DNA of 64,000 nt from Bacillus sp. USDA818B3_A (GTDB lineage Bacteria > Bacillota > Bacilli > Bacillales > Cytobacillaceae): contig NZ_JAABNN010000016.1 in NCBI RefSeq assembly GCF_009928415.1, positions 53,037 to 117,036 of the forward strand, given 5' to 3'. Below the pieces are notes generated by a model. That model had not been told where the DNA came from. It searched no databases and saw nothing but the letters and a program-made list of their open reading frames with translations. Shown here piece after piece: positions 18,140 to 27,180 of this stretch. The stretch's first letter is position 1. Each line of letters opens with the position of its first letter. The position numbers and the translations under genes were made by a program.

Positions 18140-20401
18140 ATGTTCTGGATTAATTTAAAAAAATCGTCACTAGTTATGTTGGGGATCTTACTGTTATTTT
18201 CACTTGCTATACCAAGTGCGAATGCGGAGCAAGGGAATAAAGCTGCAGCATACAATATTGGTAGATTTGTGATGAATATTAATCAAGATTGGACATTCCA
18301 TAAGGGTGCACAAGGTACAGATGAAAACTATAGTGCCATTAATTTTAATGATAGCAGCTGGCAGAAGATAAGCCTTCCTCATACCTGGAACGCAGAGGAT
18401 GGCAGTGGGATTGAAGAGAACTACAAAGGTGATGGATGGTACAGAAAGGAATTGGATATTCCGGCCTCCTACGAAGGTAAAAAGGTATACTTGCAATTTG
18501 AAGCTGCAAACAAAGAAGCAGAAGTATTTGTAAATGGTAAGTCTGTACATACCCATATTGGTGGGTATTCCGCATTTATTGTCGATATTACAGACTATGT
18601 AAACTATGGACAAAAAAATACTGTCGCTGTAAGAGTAAACAATGAAGTTAAAGATTCTGCACCATTACGAGGAGACTTTACTTTCTGGGGCGGAATCTAC
18701 AGAAGTGTCAATCTATTAGTTACAGATAAAACTCATATTGATGTTGACGATTATGGTTCAAATGGTGTATATGTAACCATTCCAAATGATAAATCCATTG
18801 AGAAAAACGCTGAAGTTACACTTAGTGTACCAGTTAAAGTAAATAATGATGATCTTAAAAGTATTTTCAACTCTATAGAAGTTAGAGCTGAAATAAAAGA
18901 TGCAGAGGGCAAAGTCAGAGCTAGAACAGAATTAAAAACGGATGGGAAAAAGTTAAAATCTGCTAATGTATCAGGAGATATCGCTCAATATACTGGTAAA
19001 ATGATCGTAAATAATCCACATCTTTGGAATGGTACAAAGGATCCTTATCAATATACTGTTGAAGTTGCGGTAGCAAGAAAAGGAGAGGTAATTGACCAGG
19101 TAAACGAAAAAGTAGGATTCCGTTATTACTCAATTGATCCAAATAAGGGGTTTTTCCTGAATGGTAAAAGTTATCCGCTCCATGGTGTTGACCTTCACCA
19201 GGATAGAAAGGGTTACGGTAATGCTGTACCATATTCAGTCAGAGCAGAGGATTTTGACCTTATTAAGGAAATTGGAGCAAATACATTGAGATTAGCTCAC
19301 TATGAACACTCACAGTATGATTACGATAAAGCTGATGAAATGGGATTGGTGGTATGGGCTGAAATGCCATTGGTTAATGCAATGACATCAACAAAAGAAT
19401 TTTCAGACAACGCTGAAACACAATTGACTGAGTTGATTAAGCAAAACTATAACCATCCTTCAATCGTAACATGGGGTCTCGAGAACGAATTTGGAGGAAG
19501 CGGCTCTTATATGAGTAACACCAGTCTAACTCCAGATGAGCAATATGCAAAGGCAACTGAATTGATTAACCGTTTAGCAACGAAGGCAAAAGAATTAGAT
19601 CCGAACAGACTGACTACTCACGCTATTCAGGGGAATAATTCCCGTGATCCTGAAGGTTATAAGGAAGTTTTGGATAGACATTTGGCTTGGAATGAAAGTG
19701 GAAGCATAGATGTCGCCTCTTTTAATACCTATTTTGGTTGGTATTATAATAAAGCTGGAGATTTAGCTAACTATCTTGACACATTACATGAAAAGCATCC
19801 AAATGTTCCACTAGGTATTTCAGAGTATGGTGGCGGAGCAAACCCTTATCAGCATGACGTAATTGATGAAGACTTTATCAATAACTGGAATAGCGCAGCT
19901 TCTCGTGGTCCATGGCAGCCAGAGGAATATCAAAATTATCTTCATGAAAGTGCATGGAGTATCATAAGTGAACGTCCTTGGTTATGGGCAACTCATGTCT
20001 GGAATATGTTTGACTTTGGCGTTGCTGGTAAAAATGAAGCCTCGACTCCAGGTATTAATACTAAGGGGCTCGTATCATATGACCGACAAGTTAAGAAGGA
20101 TGCATTCTATTTCTATAAAGCTCAATGGAATAAGGATGACCAATTTGTATATGTCACAAGCAGAAGATATACCGATAGAGATGAAACTATTACACCGGTA
20201 AAGGTTTATTCAAACTTGAAGGAAGTTACTTTAACTGTAAATGGAAAGGATTATGGTAAGGGAAGATTGCAGCAGCCAGGTGTATTTGTTTGGGATGGTG
20301 TAGAACTAAAAGATAGTGGCAATTTAGTAATTGCATCAGCTAAAAAAGCAGATGGAACAAATGTAACAGATTCTGTTACTACTTGGAAGGTTGTTAAATA
20401 A
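18140..20401 (+). CDS. Secreted GH2 beta-galactosidase-type enzyme
   Basis: The 753-residue protein has a signal peptide (about 1-29, cleavage near SANAEQ). A GH2 sugar-binding domain (GDGWYRKELDIPASYEGKK), Ig-like domain and TIM barrel follow. Acid/base Glu450 is in WGLENE (445-450) and the nucleophile Glu562 in ISEYGGG. A C-terminal DUF4982-type beta domain follows. GVDLHQDRKGYG and LRLAHYEHSQ are typical of beta-galactosidases. It acts outside the cell, probably on galactose side chains of pectin or on galactosides. Its last ~130 codons are duplicated as a pseudogene at 5430-5851. Confidence 0.9.
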   Translation: MFWINLKKSSLVMLGILLLFSLAIPSANAEQGNKAAAYNIGRFVMNINQDWTFHKGAQGTDENYSAINFNDSSWQKISLPHTWNAEDGSGIEENYKGDGWYRKELDIPASYEGKKVYLQFEAANKEAEVFVNGKSVHTHIGGYSAFIVDITDYVNYGQKNTVAVRVNNEVKDSAPLRGDFTFWGGIYRSVNLLVTDKTHIDVDDYGSNGVYVTIPNDKSIEKNAEVTLSVPVKVNNDDLKSIFNSIEVRAEIKDAEGKVRARTELKTDGKKLKSANVSGDIAQYTGKMIVNNPHLWNGTKDPYQYTVEVAVARKGEVIDQVNEKVGFRYYSIDPNKGFFLNGKSYPLHGVDLHQDRKGYGNAVPYSVRAEDFDLIKEIGANTLRLAHYEHSQYDYDKADEMGLVVWAEMPLVNAMTSTKEFSDNAETQLTELIKQNYNHPSIVTWGLENEFGGSGSYMSNTSLTPDEQYAKATELINRLATKAKELDPNRLTTHAIQGNNSRDPEGYKEVLDRHLAWNESGSIDVASFNTYFGWYYNKAGDLANYLDTLHEKHPNVPLGISEYGGGANPYQHDVIDEDFINNWNSAASRGPWQPEEYQNYLHESAWSIISERPWLWATHVWNMFDFGVAGKNEASTPGINTKGLVSYDRQVKKDAFYFYKAQWNKDDQFVYVTSRRYTDRDETITPVKVYSNLKEVTLTVNGKDYGKGRLQQPGVFVWDGVELKDSGNLVIASAKKADGTNVTDSVTTWKVVK

Positions 20402-20423
20402 TCTTCTAGGAACTCATTAGCGA

Positions 20424-20463
20424 AAAAGTTGGCATGATGAATTTCATCATGCCAGCTTTTACT
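20424..20463 (+). terminator. Terminator after the GH2 gene
   Basis: TTGGCATGATGAA pairs with TTCATCATGCCAG; the hairpin is followed by CTTTTACTT. Confidence 0.85.
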
Positions 20464-20595
20464 TAAATTAGCATTATAAAAAGAACATGGAGATGCAAAC
20501 TGCACATTGATTGATTAATAATCTAGTCTATGAAACTAGCTCAATCCTGGAATGTACATATTCAATTACAGTGTAAGAAAAGGAAGGGGAGGAAT

Positions 20596-21336
20596 ATGAA
20601 AACAATCTTATTAGTTGACGATGAAAAATGGGTTCGAACTGCCCTAAAATGGACAATCAATAAGTTGGGTCTTCCCTTACAAATTATCCATGAATGCGTA
20701 AATGGATTAGATGCATCAGACTGGATCAAACGAAATGAGGTTGACCTTATTATTACAGATGTTCGTATGCCTATAATGTGCGGGCTATCACTTGCAAAAG
20801 AATTGAATCAATTGAATAGAAGACAGGACCTCATCGTTATTAGTGGTCACAATGAATTTCATCTGGTTCAACAGGCATTAAGAAACGGTGTGATAGATTA
20901 CCTCCTTAAACCGATTGAAGAAACTGAACTAAGAGAATGTCTTGAGAATTGGTTAACTAAACGTACGATTGAGGAATCAAAAAGAAATAATCAACATGAA
21001 AAGGATGATACTTTCCCAGCCTCCCCAATAGAGCAGGTATTGTATTATATTGAAAAGACACCATTAGATCAAATAACATTAAAAGATGCTGCAAAGTGCG
21101 TGCATATGAATCCAAGTTACCTGAGTCACTTGTTCAAACAGCAGCTAAATATTAAGTTTGTTGAATATATTACTGAGCTCCGAATAGAAGAAAGCAAAAA
21201 ACTGTTACAACATACTGCCTTAAGGATCTCAGAGATTGCGGAGAGGGCAGGATACTCCGATATAGCCTATTTCAGTAATAACTTTAAACGGATTACCGGC
21301 TGCTCCCCATCAGAATATCGAAAATCTGTTATTTGA
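20596..21336 (+). CDS. Unpaired YesN-like response regulator
   Basis: ATG at 20596 follows GGGGAGG and opens the receiver directly (MKTILLVDDEKWVRTALKW). The 246-residue protein has phospho-acceptor Asp55 (LIITDVRMP), LKPIE, and a C-terminal AraC domain (ITLKDAAKCVHMNPSYLSHLF; AGYSDIAYFSNNFKRITGCSPSEYRK). No kinase gene lies next to it. Its close likeness to the regulator at 13713 suggests a duplication and possible cross-talk with the kinase at 11808 (inference). It sits between the GH2 and GH3 genes and may control them. Confidence 0.9.
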   Translation: MKTILLVDDEKWVRTALKWTINKLGLPLQIIHECVNGLDASDWIKRNEVDLIITDVRMPIMCGLSLAKELNQLNRRQDLIVISGHNEFHLVQQALRNGVIDYLLKPIEETELRECLENWLTKRTIEESKRNNQHEKDDTFPASPIEQVLYYIEKTPLDQITLKDAAKCVHMNPSYLSHLFKQQLNIKFVEYITELRIEESKKLLQHTALRISEIAERAGYSDIAYFSNNFKRITGCSPSEYRKSVI

Positions 21337-21362
21337 GCCAATTAAATGGCTCAAATTTTTTT
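21332..21362 (+). terminator. Terminator overlapping the regulator stop codon
   Basis: TTTGAGCCA pairs with TGGCTCAAA around a 6-nt loop and is followed by a T run. The TGA stop is inside the left arm. Confidence 0.85.
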
Positions 21363-21468
21363 GATAGAAATTTAGATTAGGGAAATGGTTGCATTTTTCT
21401 AAAAAAAACACAAATATACCCAAAGAAAAACTATACATCTTTCATATAATATCCTCTTAAAATTAAAG

Positions 21469-21482
21469 TGAAAGCGCTTGCT
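21469..21482 (+). promoter_or_regulatory. cre-like site in the leader of the GH3 gene
   Basis: TGAAAGCGCTTGCT has a full GAAAGCGCTT core. It lies 26 bp before the GH3 start and about 20 bp after a TATAAT box at 21445-21450, a roadblock position. Confidence 0.6.
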
Positions 21483-21507
21483 AAAACTAATCGATAGGAG
21501 GAAGAAA

Positions 21508-23706
21508 ATGGCGTCCATAACAAAGCAAATAAGGAAAACGTCAAGACTGAGAAAAACACTTCTAACCGGAGCTCTAGCTTTATCTCTATTAGCTCCAATC
21601 ATGGTTCCGCAGGTAAGTGCAGCGAGTAATGAAGACTTGGGATATGTCGACCCAGCCTCTCAAAATGCCGGAAATGGAGGGGCAGATACCGTAACTTATC
21701 GCATCCCCGCAAATCAAGTTACTGGCCAGCCTGAAATCGAGGCAGCAAAGAAAGGCGTTCTCACAGTGGCTGGTAAGCAATTTCGGGATTTAGATGGTGA
21801 CAGAAATTTGGATTCTTACGAGGACTGGAGAATACCAGTTACTCAGCGCGCAGCCGATCTGGTATCAAAGATGACCCTGGCTGAAAAAGCAGGCATGATG
21901 TTGATTAACACTCACACTCCGATTGCAAACCCGGCCGATGGAAAATACGTAAGTACAAATGACTCAATGATAGTTGCAAAAAATATGCGCCATGTCATCT
22001 TCCGGCAAACTCCGACTGTCGATGTGATTGCTAAATACACGAATCAACTGCAGGAGATAGCTGAATCTTCGAGATTGGGCATTCCGGTTGTAGTGACTTC
22101 TAACCCCCGCAACCATGCTTCCACAGATTACACCAATAATAGTGATGGTGCAGGCATGCATACCTTCTGGCCTGGACCGCTGGGACTTGCTGCTGCACGT
22201 GATCCGGAAGCAGTTAAGAAATTTGGACAAATAGCAGCCAAGGAATGGAGAACTGCCGGTATAAGAAAGGTTTACGGATATACAGCAGATATTGCCACAG
22301 ACCCATTATGGGCAAGGATTGAAGATACCTTCGGAGAGGACCCTAAGCTGGCTTCAGAGATGGTTTATAACGTGATAACCGGCTTCCAGGGCGAGAAACT
22401 TGGAAGCGACAGTGTTTCTATCACAGTCAAGCATTTTCCTGGTGGAGGGGCACGTGACAATGGATTAGACCCTCACTTTGAGAATGGTAAATTCAATCCA
22501 TATCCGACCGAAGGCAGCTTGTTAAAGTATCACATTCCTACCTTCCAGGCAGCGATTAAAGCTAATGTTACGTCTGTTATGCCATATTACGCTTATCCAA
22601 GCAATGCGAGTGCGGACCAAGGACTGCCATGGTACACTCCTACTCAGCAATTTGAGGAAGTGGGCTTTGCACTAAATAAAGGGATTTTGGACTTCTTGCG
22701 CAATGACCTCGGATTCAAAGGCTATGTTAACTCCGATACAGGTGCTGTTGGAGGGAACGCTTGGGGTGCCGAAAGCTTAACTGCAGTAGAAAAAGCAGCT
22801 AAGGCTATAAAGGCGGGGACCGATCTTATTTCAGGCTCATCCGACCCGCAGCTTATAGTAGATGCAGTAAATTCAGGTTTGTTATCAGAAGCGGAAGTGG
22901 ACGAATCTGTTTCATTGCTACTGACAGAAATGATGAATTTAGGTCTATTTGAAGACCCATATGTGAATCCTCAAAATGCCTTAGACGTGGTGGCAGACCC
23001 CCAAGCACAGAAATTAGCAGATGAAGCACACCTTAAGTCTGTTGTTTTATTACGCAATGATAAAAATATCTTGCCGTTAAAAGATGCTAAGATGCAAAAA
23101 GTAAAGCTTTATGTTGAAATGTTCACTGGCGGAGACGCAGCTGCAGCAACAGCCAATTTAAAACAGACCTTTAAAAAACACGATGCTTCTATCACCATCG
23201 TGGACAAGCTGGAAGACGCAACACATGCATTTGTCTGGGTGAAGCCAGCACAATCGAACTGGGATAATAATCCACGAATAACCGTAGGTCCTGAAACAGG
23301 AATTGCCAATGTTGATAAAATTGTTGATATCCAAAAAACAGTTCCAACGATTACTGCGATTAACTTTATCAGCCCATGGTTAATTAATCAGATTGAACCA
23401 AATGCGGCTGCTGTACTGGCTACATACGGAACGAAGTCAGAAGCAGTAATCGATGTCATTCGTGGGGAATTTAACCCGATAGGCAAGCTGCCGATGGCCA
23501 TCCCTGCTAGTGCTGATGCAGTAGACAAAGAAGTTGGCGATGTCCCTAGCTTCGCACCTGAGGAATATTCTGATTATTCCTATGTAAATAAAGCTGGTAA
23601 CAAATACGAGTACGGATTTGGCCTTTCTTATAATCAAGGGAAGGCTGTTGGAAAACCTGATCATGCTGGGGAAATTGGAACACCGGATCATGTACAAAAG
23701 AAATAA
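21508..23706 (+). CDS. Secreted GH3 beta-glucosidase-type enzyme
   Basis: ATG at 21508 is chosen because AGGAGG lies 6-12 bp before it; an upstream in-frame TTG has no such site. The 732-residue protein has a signal peptide (about 1-39, ending VPQVSAAS). The GH3 barrel has KHFPGGGARDNGLDPH and the nucleophile Asp410 in NSDTGAVGG. An alpha/beta sandwich domain follows (SVVLLRNDKNILPLK), ending with YEYGFGLSY. GH3 enzymes release terminal beta-glucose or xylose from oligosaccharides. The insertion pattern (FENGKFNPYPTEGS) fits the bacterial 'GH3 C-terminal domain-containing' group. The substrate is not resolved. Confidence 0.9.
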   Translation: MASITKQIRKTSRLRKTLLTGALALSLLAPIMVPQVSAASNEDLGYVDPASQNAGNGGADTVTYRIPANQVTGQPEIEAAKKGVLTVAGKQFRDLDGDRNLDSYEDWRIPVTQRAADLVSKMTLAEKAGMMLINTHTPIANPADGKYVSTNDSMIVAKNMRHVIFRQTPTVDVIAKYTNQLQEIAESSRLGIPVVVTSNPRNHASTDYTNNSDGAGMHTFWPGPLGLAAARDPEAVKKFGQIAAKEWRTAGIRKVYGYTADIATDPLWARIEDTFGEDPKLASEMVYNVITGFQGEKLGSDSVSITVKHFPGGGARDNGLDPHFENGKFNPYPTEGSLLKYHIPTFQAAIKANVTSVMPYYAYPSNASADQGLPWYTPTQQFEEVGFALNKGILDFLRNDLGFKGYVNSDTGAVGGNAWGAESLTAVEKAAKAIKAGTDLISGSSDPQLIVDAVNSGLLSEAEVDESVSLLLTEMMNLGLFEDPYVNPQNALDVVADPQAQKLADEAHLKSVVLLRNDKNILPLKDAKMQKVKLYVEMFTGGDAAAATANLKQTFKKHDASITIVDKLEDATHAFVWVKPAQSNWDNNPRITVGPETGIANVDKIVDIQKTVPTITAINFISPWLINQIEPNAAAVLATYGTKSEAVIDVIRGEFNPIGKLPMAIPASADAVDKEVGDVPSFAPEEYSDYSYVNKAGNKYEYGFGLSYNQGKAVGKPDHAGEIGTPDHVQKK

Positions 23707-23718
23707 AATAGTAAATTG

Positions 23719-23757
23719 GAGGAGCTGTCCCACGAGATGGGGCGGCTCCTTTTACCT
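23719..23757 (+). terminator. Terminator after the GH3 gene
   Basis: GGAGGAGCTGTCCC and GGGGCGGCTCC pair imperfectly and are followed by TTTTACCTTTT. Confidence 0.8.
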
Positions 23758-23845
23758 TTTCAATAAATAGTTACGCTGTAAATTAGCTTTGTCCTTGTGA
23801 AGAACTATACAATATTCAAATGGAAGGATGTAATAAATGGTTTCT

Positions 23846-23992
23846 TGGTGTACCGTCTTCTTTTTTGTAAAGGCCTGTAGTATCGACCACTTTATCGAAC
23901 AGGGACAGCTGGACATCTTTTGCACCAGCCTCAACCAGGAGACTGTAAGTCGGTACGACATACTCATTAACAGGCACCGTTGTATCTGTTTT
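23846..23992 (-). pseudogene. Inverted internal fragment of the secreted esterase gene
   Basis: Read on the minus strand, this 147-bp stretch aligns without any gap to 3537-3683 of the esterase gene, with about 17 mismatches by hand count. It encodes 49 in-frame residues, from KTDTTVP to KEDGTP, including the catalytic Asp region. It lacks the Ser and His of the triad and any start. Most differences are at third positions, so the donor copy was under selection before the fragment was cut out. Confidence 0.88.
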
Positions 23993-23996
23993 AGAA

Positions 23997-24592
23997 ATGA
24001 TTGAAAATCATATCAACCATCCATCTATCTATGGGGTATTTTAAATGAATGTGTGAGCAACACGGAGTTTGGACGTTCCTGCTATGCGAAGCAGTTTGAA
24101 CTTATTAAGAGCTTGGATTCCAGCCGCCCTGTATCCTTTGCCAGTCTTGAAGCTTTTATAGGTTCAGATTTGTGCCTGGATCTGGTTGATATTGTCTCTT
24201 TTAATATCTATCCGCGCTGGTATCATAATACAACAGTAAAAGATTCTTTAAGCAATCTTAAAAATTTCGTTAATAGTACGGGTGGAGCAGGCAAACCATT
24301 ATTGATTAGTGAAATAGGAGCGGGCGCAATCTATGGTTTTAGGAGTAATAACCAGGAAAAGTGGACGGAAGAATACCAGCAGTATGCTTTAACTGAACAA
24401 ATAACTTCTATTTTATATGATGAGGATCTAAGTGGTGTGATTATCTGGCAGTATTCAGATTGCAGGGTAGACAGTGGATGGTTTCATGGAAGGCCTAAAT
24501 CCCAGAATAATAAGGGATTAGTAGATATCTATCGAAGAGAAAAGCTTGCCTTTAATAAAGTAAAGGAAATATTCCATTCTTATCATGAATAG
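23997..24592 (+). pseudogene. Frameshifted C-terminal fragment of a GH2 TIM-barrel glycosidase
   Basis: A frame starting at 24032 reads WGILNEC, the GH2 acid/base motif. It continues FELIKSLDSSRPVSFAS, DIVSFNIYPRWYHN and ISEIGAGAIYG (nucleophile Glu), and ends FNKVKEIFHSYHE. The preceding NHPSIY (23997-24031) is in another frame, showing a frameshift just before the active site. The N-terminal two thirds are missing. It is most like GH2 beta-glucuronidase/beta-galactosidase relatives, and is not a copy of the intact GH2 gene in this window. It abuts the inverted esterase fragment, so the junction is a rearrangement point. Confidence 0.85.
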
Positions 24593-24624
24593 TGGCTGTT
24601 AATTCTTTTAATAGCAATAGGAAG

Positions 24625-24683
24625 ATCCAGTATTGTCATTGAATCAAAGTTTATTTGATTAAAAATGACAATACTGGATTTTG
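24625..24683 (+). terminator. Long hairpin terminator after the GH2 fragment
   Basis: ATCCAGTATTGTCATT pairs perfectly with AATGACAATACTGGAT. An inner AATCAAA/TTTGATT stem follows, and TTTTGGG lies after the hairpin. Confidence 0.75.
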
Positions 24684-24868
24684 GGATAAAGGTTGAAAAT
24701 ATATGAGATTAGAACAGTAGGGATAAACCAAGAGGAGTTTCTCGATAAAATTTATGGTTTCAACCTTTCAAACTATGGGAACTATGATTTTCCTGCTTAT
24801 GTATGGTTTTCTAATGAAACTTCGTACTATTGGGGAAGATTAAAGTCCCATTTTGCCATAAAGTTAAA

Positions 24869-24903
24869 GAGCCATTTGTAATAGAAAACATCACAAATGG
24901 CTC
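24869..24903 (-). terminator. Terminator of the DUF1259 gene
   Basis: GAGCCATTTGT pairs perfectly with ACAAATGGCTC. On the minus strand it is followed by TTTAACTTT, just past the DUF1259 stop. Confidence 0.75.
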
Positions 24904-24909
24904 AAATAT

Positions 24910-25404
24910 TTAGAACAGGCCTGCTTCTTTTGCAGCTGCAAAACTCTTTTTAGCAAACTCAGTCGGACTCATCCCAACATTCTCCCAGTGCATATACATT
25001 AAGCGCGGCTCTTCAAACAGCCAATGGTTATGAAATGCTGTTACAATAAGCCCTCTTTTTCGTAGTGCATCAAGCATTGGATTAACTTCTCTTTGAAGGA
25101 GTACACTTTCTCCAAGATTAAGACCATTGTTCTCGAAGGATAACATAAATGGAAGAGCTAGTGGAGACTGAGTACGACGACCTAGAATCGTTGCCCGAAT
25201 GTCACGAAGACGCATGATGACACACACTGGAGAAGGCGTCACAACCTCACCGCCAATAATATCAGCCAGTTGTTGACAAGATGAACGATTGCCACCTCGG
25301 TTCATCCCATGTTCTGAACTTGATTCCATCTCGCTGCTCTCATCGCCTCCCCTATTACTATAGAAGTTTTGATTTCCCAGATTATCAAATTCTCTTCTGC
25401 TCAC
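24910..25404 (-). CDS. DUF1259 (LppY/LpqO-like) protein
   Basis: GTG at 25404 is chosen because AAGGAGGTGG lies directly before it; a TTG further up has none. The 164-residue protein has a Gly/Ser/Asn-rich start (28 residues or so) and then a DUF1259 domain. Conserved stretches are ADIIGGEVVTPSPVCVIMRLRDI and VTAFHNHWLFEEPRLMYMHWEN. The His-rich HNHW...HW segment suggests a metal or ligand site. The family has no agreed function. No signal peptide is visible, so it is likely cytoplasmic or spore-related. It stands alone. Confidence 0.78.
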   Translation of the reverse strand: MSRREFDNLGNQNFYSNRGGDESSEMESSSEHGMNRGGNRSSCQQLADIIGGEVVTPSPVCVIMRLRDIRATILGRRTQSPLALPFMLSFENNGLNLGESVLLQREVNPMLDALRKRGLIVTAFHNHWLFEEPRLMYMHWENVGMSPTEFAKKSFAAAKEAGLF

Positions 25405-25493
25405 TTTAACCACCTCCTTGTCCTTATTACTAGTTAGTTTATTCGACAAGGGTGGACAAGCATGGACATATTAATCACAGCAAAAACCTATTT

Positions 25494-25617
25494 TTAGCGA
25501 TTCTCGCTTATTAAATGTGTTGCAATGGTATATCCAATCAAGTAAGCTGCTGCTGAGGTGTTGCCACCAACGGTAAACGGGATTGTTTGTGCATCCGCAA
25601 CGATTATATACTTCGTA
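25494..25617 (-). pseudogene. C-terminal remnant of a GMC-type FAD oxidoreductase
   Basis: The minus strand encodes KYIIVADAQTIPFTVGGN followed by TSAAAYLIGYTIATHLISENR and a stop. This matches the GMC_oxred_C ending (YVVDAS..P...GGNP.....I...A). Nothing upstream continues the frame, because the BlaI regulator region begins there. It is a gene tail without a body. Confidence 0.6.
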
Positions 25618-25654
25618 ACAAATCAATAAAATGGGATTGAATAATAGTGTATCT

Positions 25655-25675
25655 TACACTACAATTTGTAATGGA
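25655..25675 (+). promoter_or_regulatory. BlaI-type operator (one degenerate arm) upstream of blaI
   Basis: TACACTAC-AATTT-GTAATGGA has one half identical to the operators at 27065-27157 and one decayed half. It overlaps the blaI ribosome site, which suggests autoregulation. Confidence 0.6.
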
Positions 25676-25684
25676 AGGGTGGTA

Positions 25685-26107
25685 GTGCAAGTGTCCATTA
25701 ATAATTTTCGTTTTGACCAAGAAGGACTAAATCGCTTTTTTGGCCCGCTTGAAGCCAAAATCATGAACATTCTCTGGAACGGCCATGAGATGAGTATTAA
25801 GGAAGTCCAGCTTGAATTAGAAAAGGAGAAACCAATAAACTTTAATACGGTAATGACGGTAATGAATCGTCTCGTTGATAAAAACATCCTTACCAAGAGA
25901 TTGGCAGGTAGAACTTCAATCTTTAAACCCGTAAAATCCAAAGCTGATTTTATCCATCACCAATCAAAGAAACTAACCGAAAACCTCTTAGATGAATTTG
26001 GGGGACTCGTAGTAAATCATATGTTGGACTCCTTAACGGATGTAGATGATTCTTTACTGCAAAAACTGGAACAAAAGCTAGAACAATTAAAAAAGGACAG
26101 AAATTAA
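25685..26107 (+). CDS. BlaI/MecI/CopY-family repressor
   Basis: GTG at 25685 is preferred, with GGAAGGG 6 bp before it and the operator just upstream; a longer frame from 25631 would run through the operator. The 140-residue protein has the BlaI winged helix (LNRFFGPLEAKIMNILWN; NFNTVMTVMNRLVDKNILTKR) and a C-terminal dimerisation region. BlaI repressors leave DNA when cut after signalling by an M56 protease. The M56 gene starts at the very next base. The three operators show that its targets include itself and doxX/bdbD downstream. Confidence 0.9.
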   Translation: MQVSINNFRFDQEGLNRFFGPLEAKIMNILWNGHEMSIKEVQLELEKEKPINFNTVMTVMNRLVDKNILTKRLAGRTSIFKPVKSKADFIHHQSKKLTENLLDEFGGLVVNHMLDSLTDVDDSLLQKLEQKLEQLKKDRN

Positions 26108-26965
26108 ATGGATATGAAACAAAAATCAACTGCCTTTTTAGGATTGGCCTTCTTGATTGCGATTATATTGTTTGCCCAAATGGCAATGTATCTATTAAAT
26201 ATCTTTTTAGGGCCAATAGATTTATTTAATGTATTTAATTTCTGTGTCAGTTTATTTGAAAAAGGCACTTTTGCGTATTACACAGTTTTGGCTCTCATCA
26301 ATTCGTATATTCTTTATTCAGCTTTTCTTATATGTAAAAGGGTATTCGATCAATTCGTCCTTTCTAGTTCTTTTCGAAGCAAAATTCACGCAATGATGAA
26401 CAAGGAGAAATCAATAGAGTTAAATCAAACCTTTTGCAGAAAAAAAGATGACATTGTGGTTATTGAGAGTGAAGAGCTATTGGCGTTCACATTCGGGTTT
26501 TGGAAACCGATAATGGTGTTTTCTACTGCGCTAATGCAGATGTTAGATTCTGGGGAATTAGAAGCCGTCATTTATCACGAGACTTCCCATCAAAAATATT
26601 TTCATGGACTTAAGGTCTTTATTTTGCAAATCATATCAGAAGTGCTATGGTATATCCCGCTTACGAAATGGTCTTATCAAAATTATCGAATTCTAGTAGA
26701 ACTGATTGCCGATGAATTTGCGATCCATCGCATGGGCTCTGAAATCGGTTTGGGCAGTGCTTTGCTAAAGCTAATTAAGAGGAAATTGAATCCCCATACA
26801 AATCTTACGCCTGCAGTTGTTTATTTTGCGGATGGAACAGTCGATTACAGGTTGAAGCAGTTAATTAATCCGCAGCAAACCATTCCGGTTAAAGCCGAAA
26901 TGGAATCCATCATTATTTCGTTAAATGTGCTAATGTTCATTTTACTTCTTTTAGTAATAGCATAA
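26108..26965 (+). CDS. BlaR1-like M56 membrane metallopeptidase without sensor domain
   Basis: The 285-residue protein has three N-terminal membrane helices, the zinc motif HETSH (157-161; canonical HExxH), the second-metal region LIADEFAIHR, and a closing membrane helix. It is the protease half of BlaR1/MecR1 but stops where the penicillin-binding sensor would start. What it senses is therefore unknown. It probably relieves BlaI repression by proteolysis. Its ATG directly abuts the blaI stop, so the two are coupled. RBS signals lie within the end of blaI. Confidence 0.88.
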   Translation: MDMKQKSTAFLGLAFLIAIILFAQMAMYLLNIFLGPIDLFNVFNFCVSLFEKGTFAYYTVLALINSYILYSAFLICKRVFDQFVLSSSFRSKIHAMMNKEKSIELNQTFCRKKDDIVVIESEELLAFTFGFWKPIMVFSTALMQMLDSGELEAVIYHETSHQKYFHGLKVFILQIISEVLWYIPLTKWSYQNYRILVELIADEFAIHRMGSEIGLGSALLKLIKRKLNPHTNLTPAVVYFADGTVDYRLKQLINPQQTIPVKAEMESIIISLNVLMFILLLLVIA

Positions 26966-26973
26966 TTTACTTC

Positions 26974-27008
26974 AAAAAAGGATTGGAGGCCAAATCCAAC
27001 CCTTTTTT
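26974..27008 (+). terminator. Terminator after blaI-M56
   Basis: AAAAAAGGATTGGA pairs with TCCAACCCTTTTTT (one mismatch), an A-/T-flanked hairpin. Confidence 0.85.
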
Positions 27009-27064
27009 GAATGTATCGGTTAAAAAATATGGAATAGGTCTTATGAATTATTGACCATTATCTG

Positions 27065-27095
27065 AACATTACACTACAATAAGTAGTGTAATGTT
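27065..27095. promoter_or_regulatory. BlaI operator 1 upstream of doxX
   Basis: AACATTACACTAC and GTAGTGTAATGTT are perfect 13-bp arms around AATAA, a 31-bp palindrome. Confidence 0.85.
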
Positions 27096-27134
27096 AGTGC
27101 GTTAGTTAAACGTAATTTGGGATACTAACATTTT

Positions 27135-27157
27135 ATACACTACAATTTGTAGTGTAT
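27135..27157. promoter_or_regulatory. BlaI operator 2 at the doxX start
   Basis: ATACACTAC and GTAGTGTAT are perfect 9-bp arms around AATTT. The site is 24 bp before the TTG start of doxX and 70 bp (centre to centre about 66) from operator 1. Confidence 0.85.
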
Positions 27158-27180
27158 TGTAAATGGAAGGAGAATGTAAA

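Noticed and set aside
24693..24881. 62-codon plus-strand frame (GNYDFPAYVWFSNETSYYWG)
   Set aside because: No ribosome site, no recognised family, and it runs into the terminator hairpin of the opposite gene; kept out as unproved.
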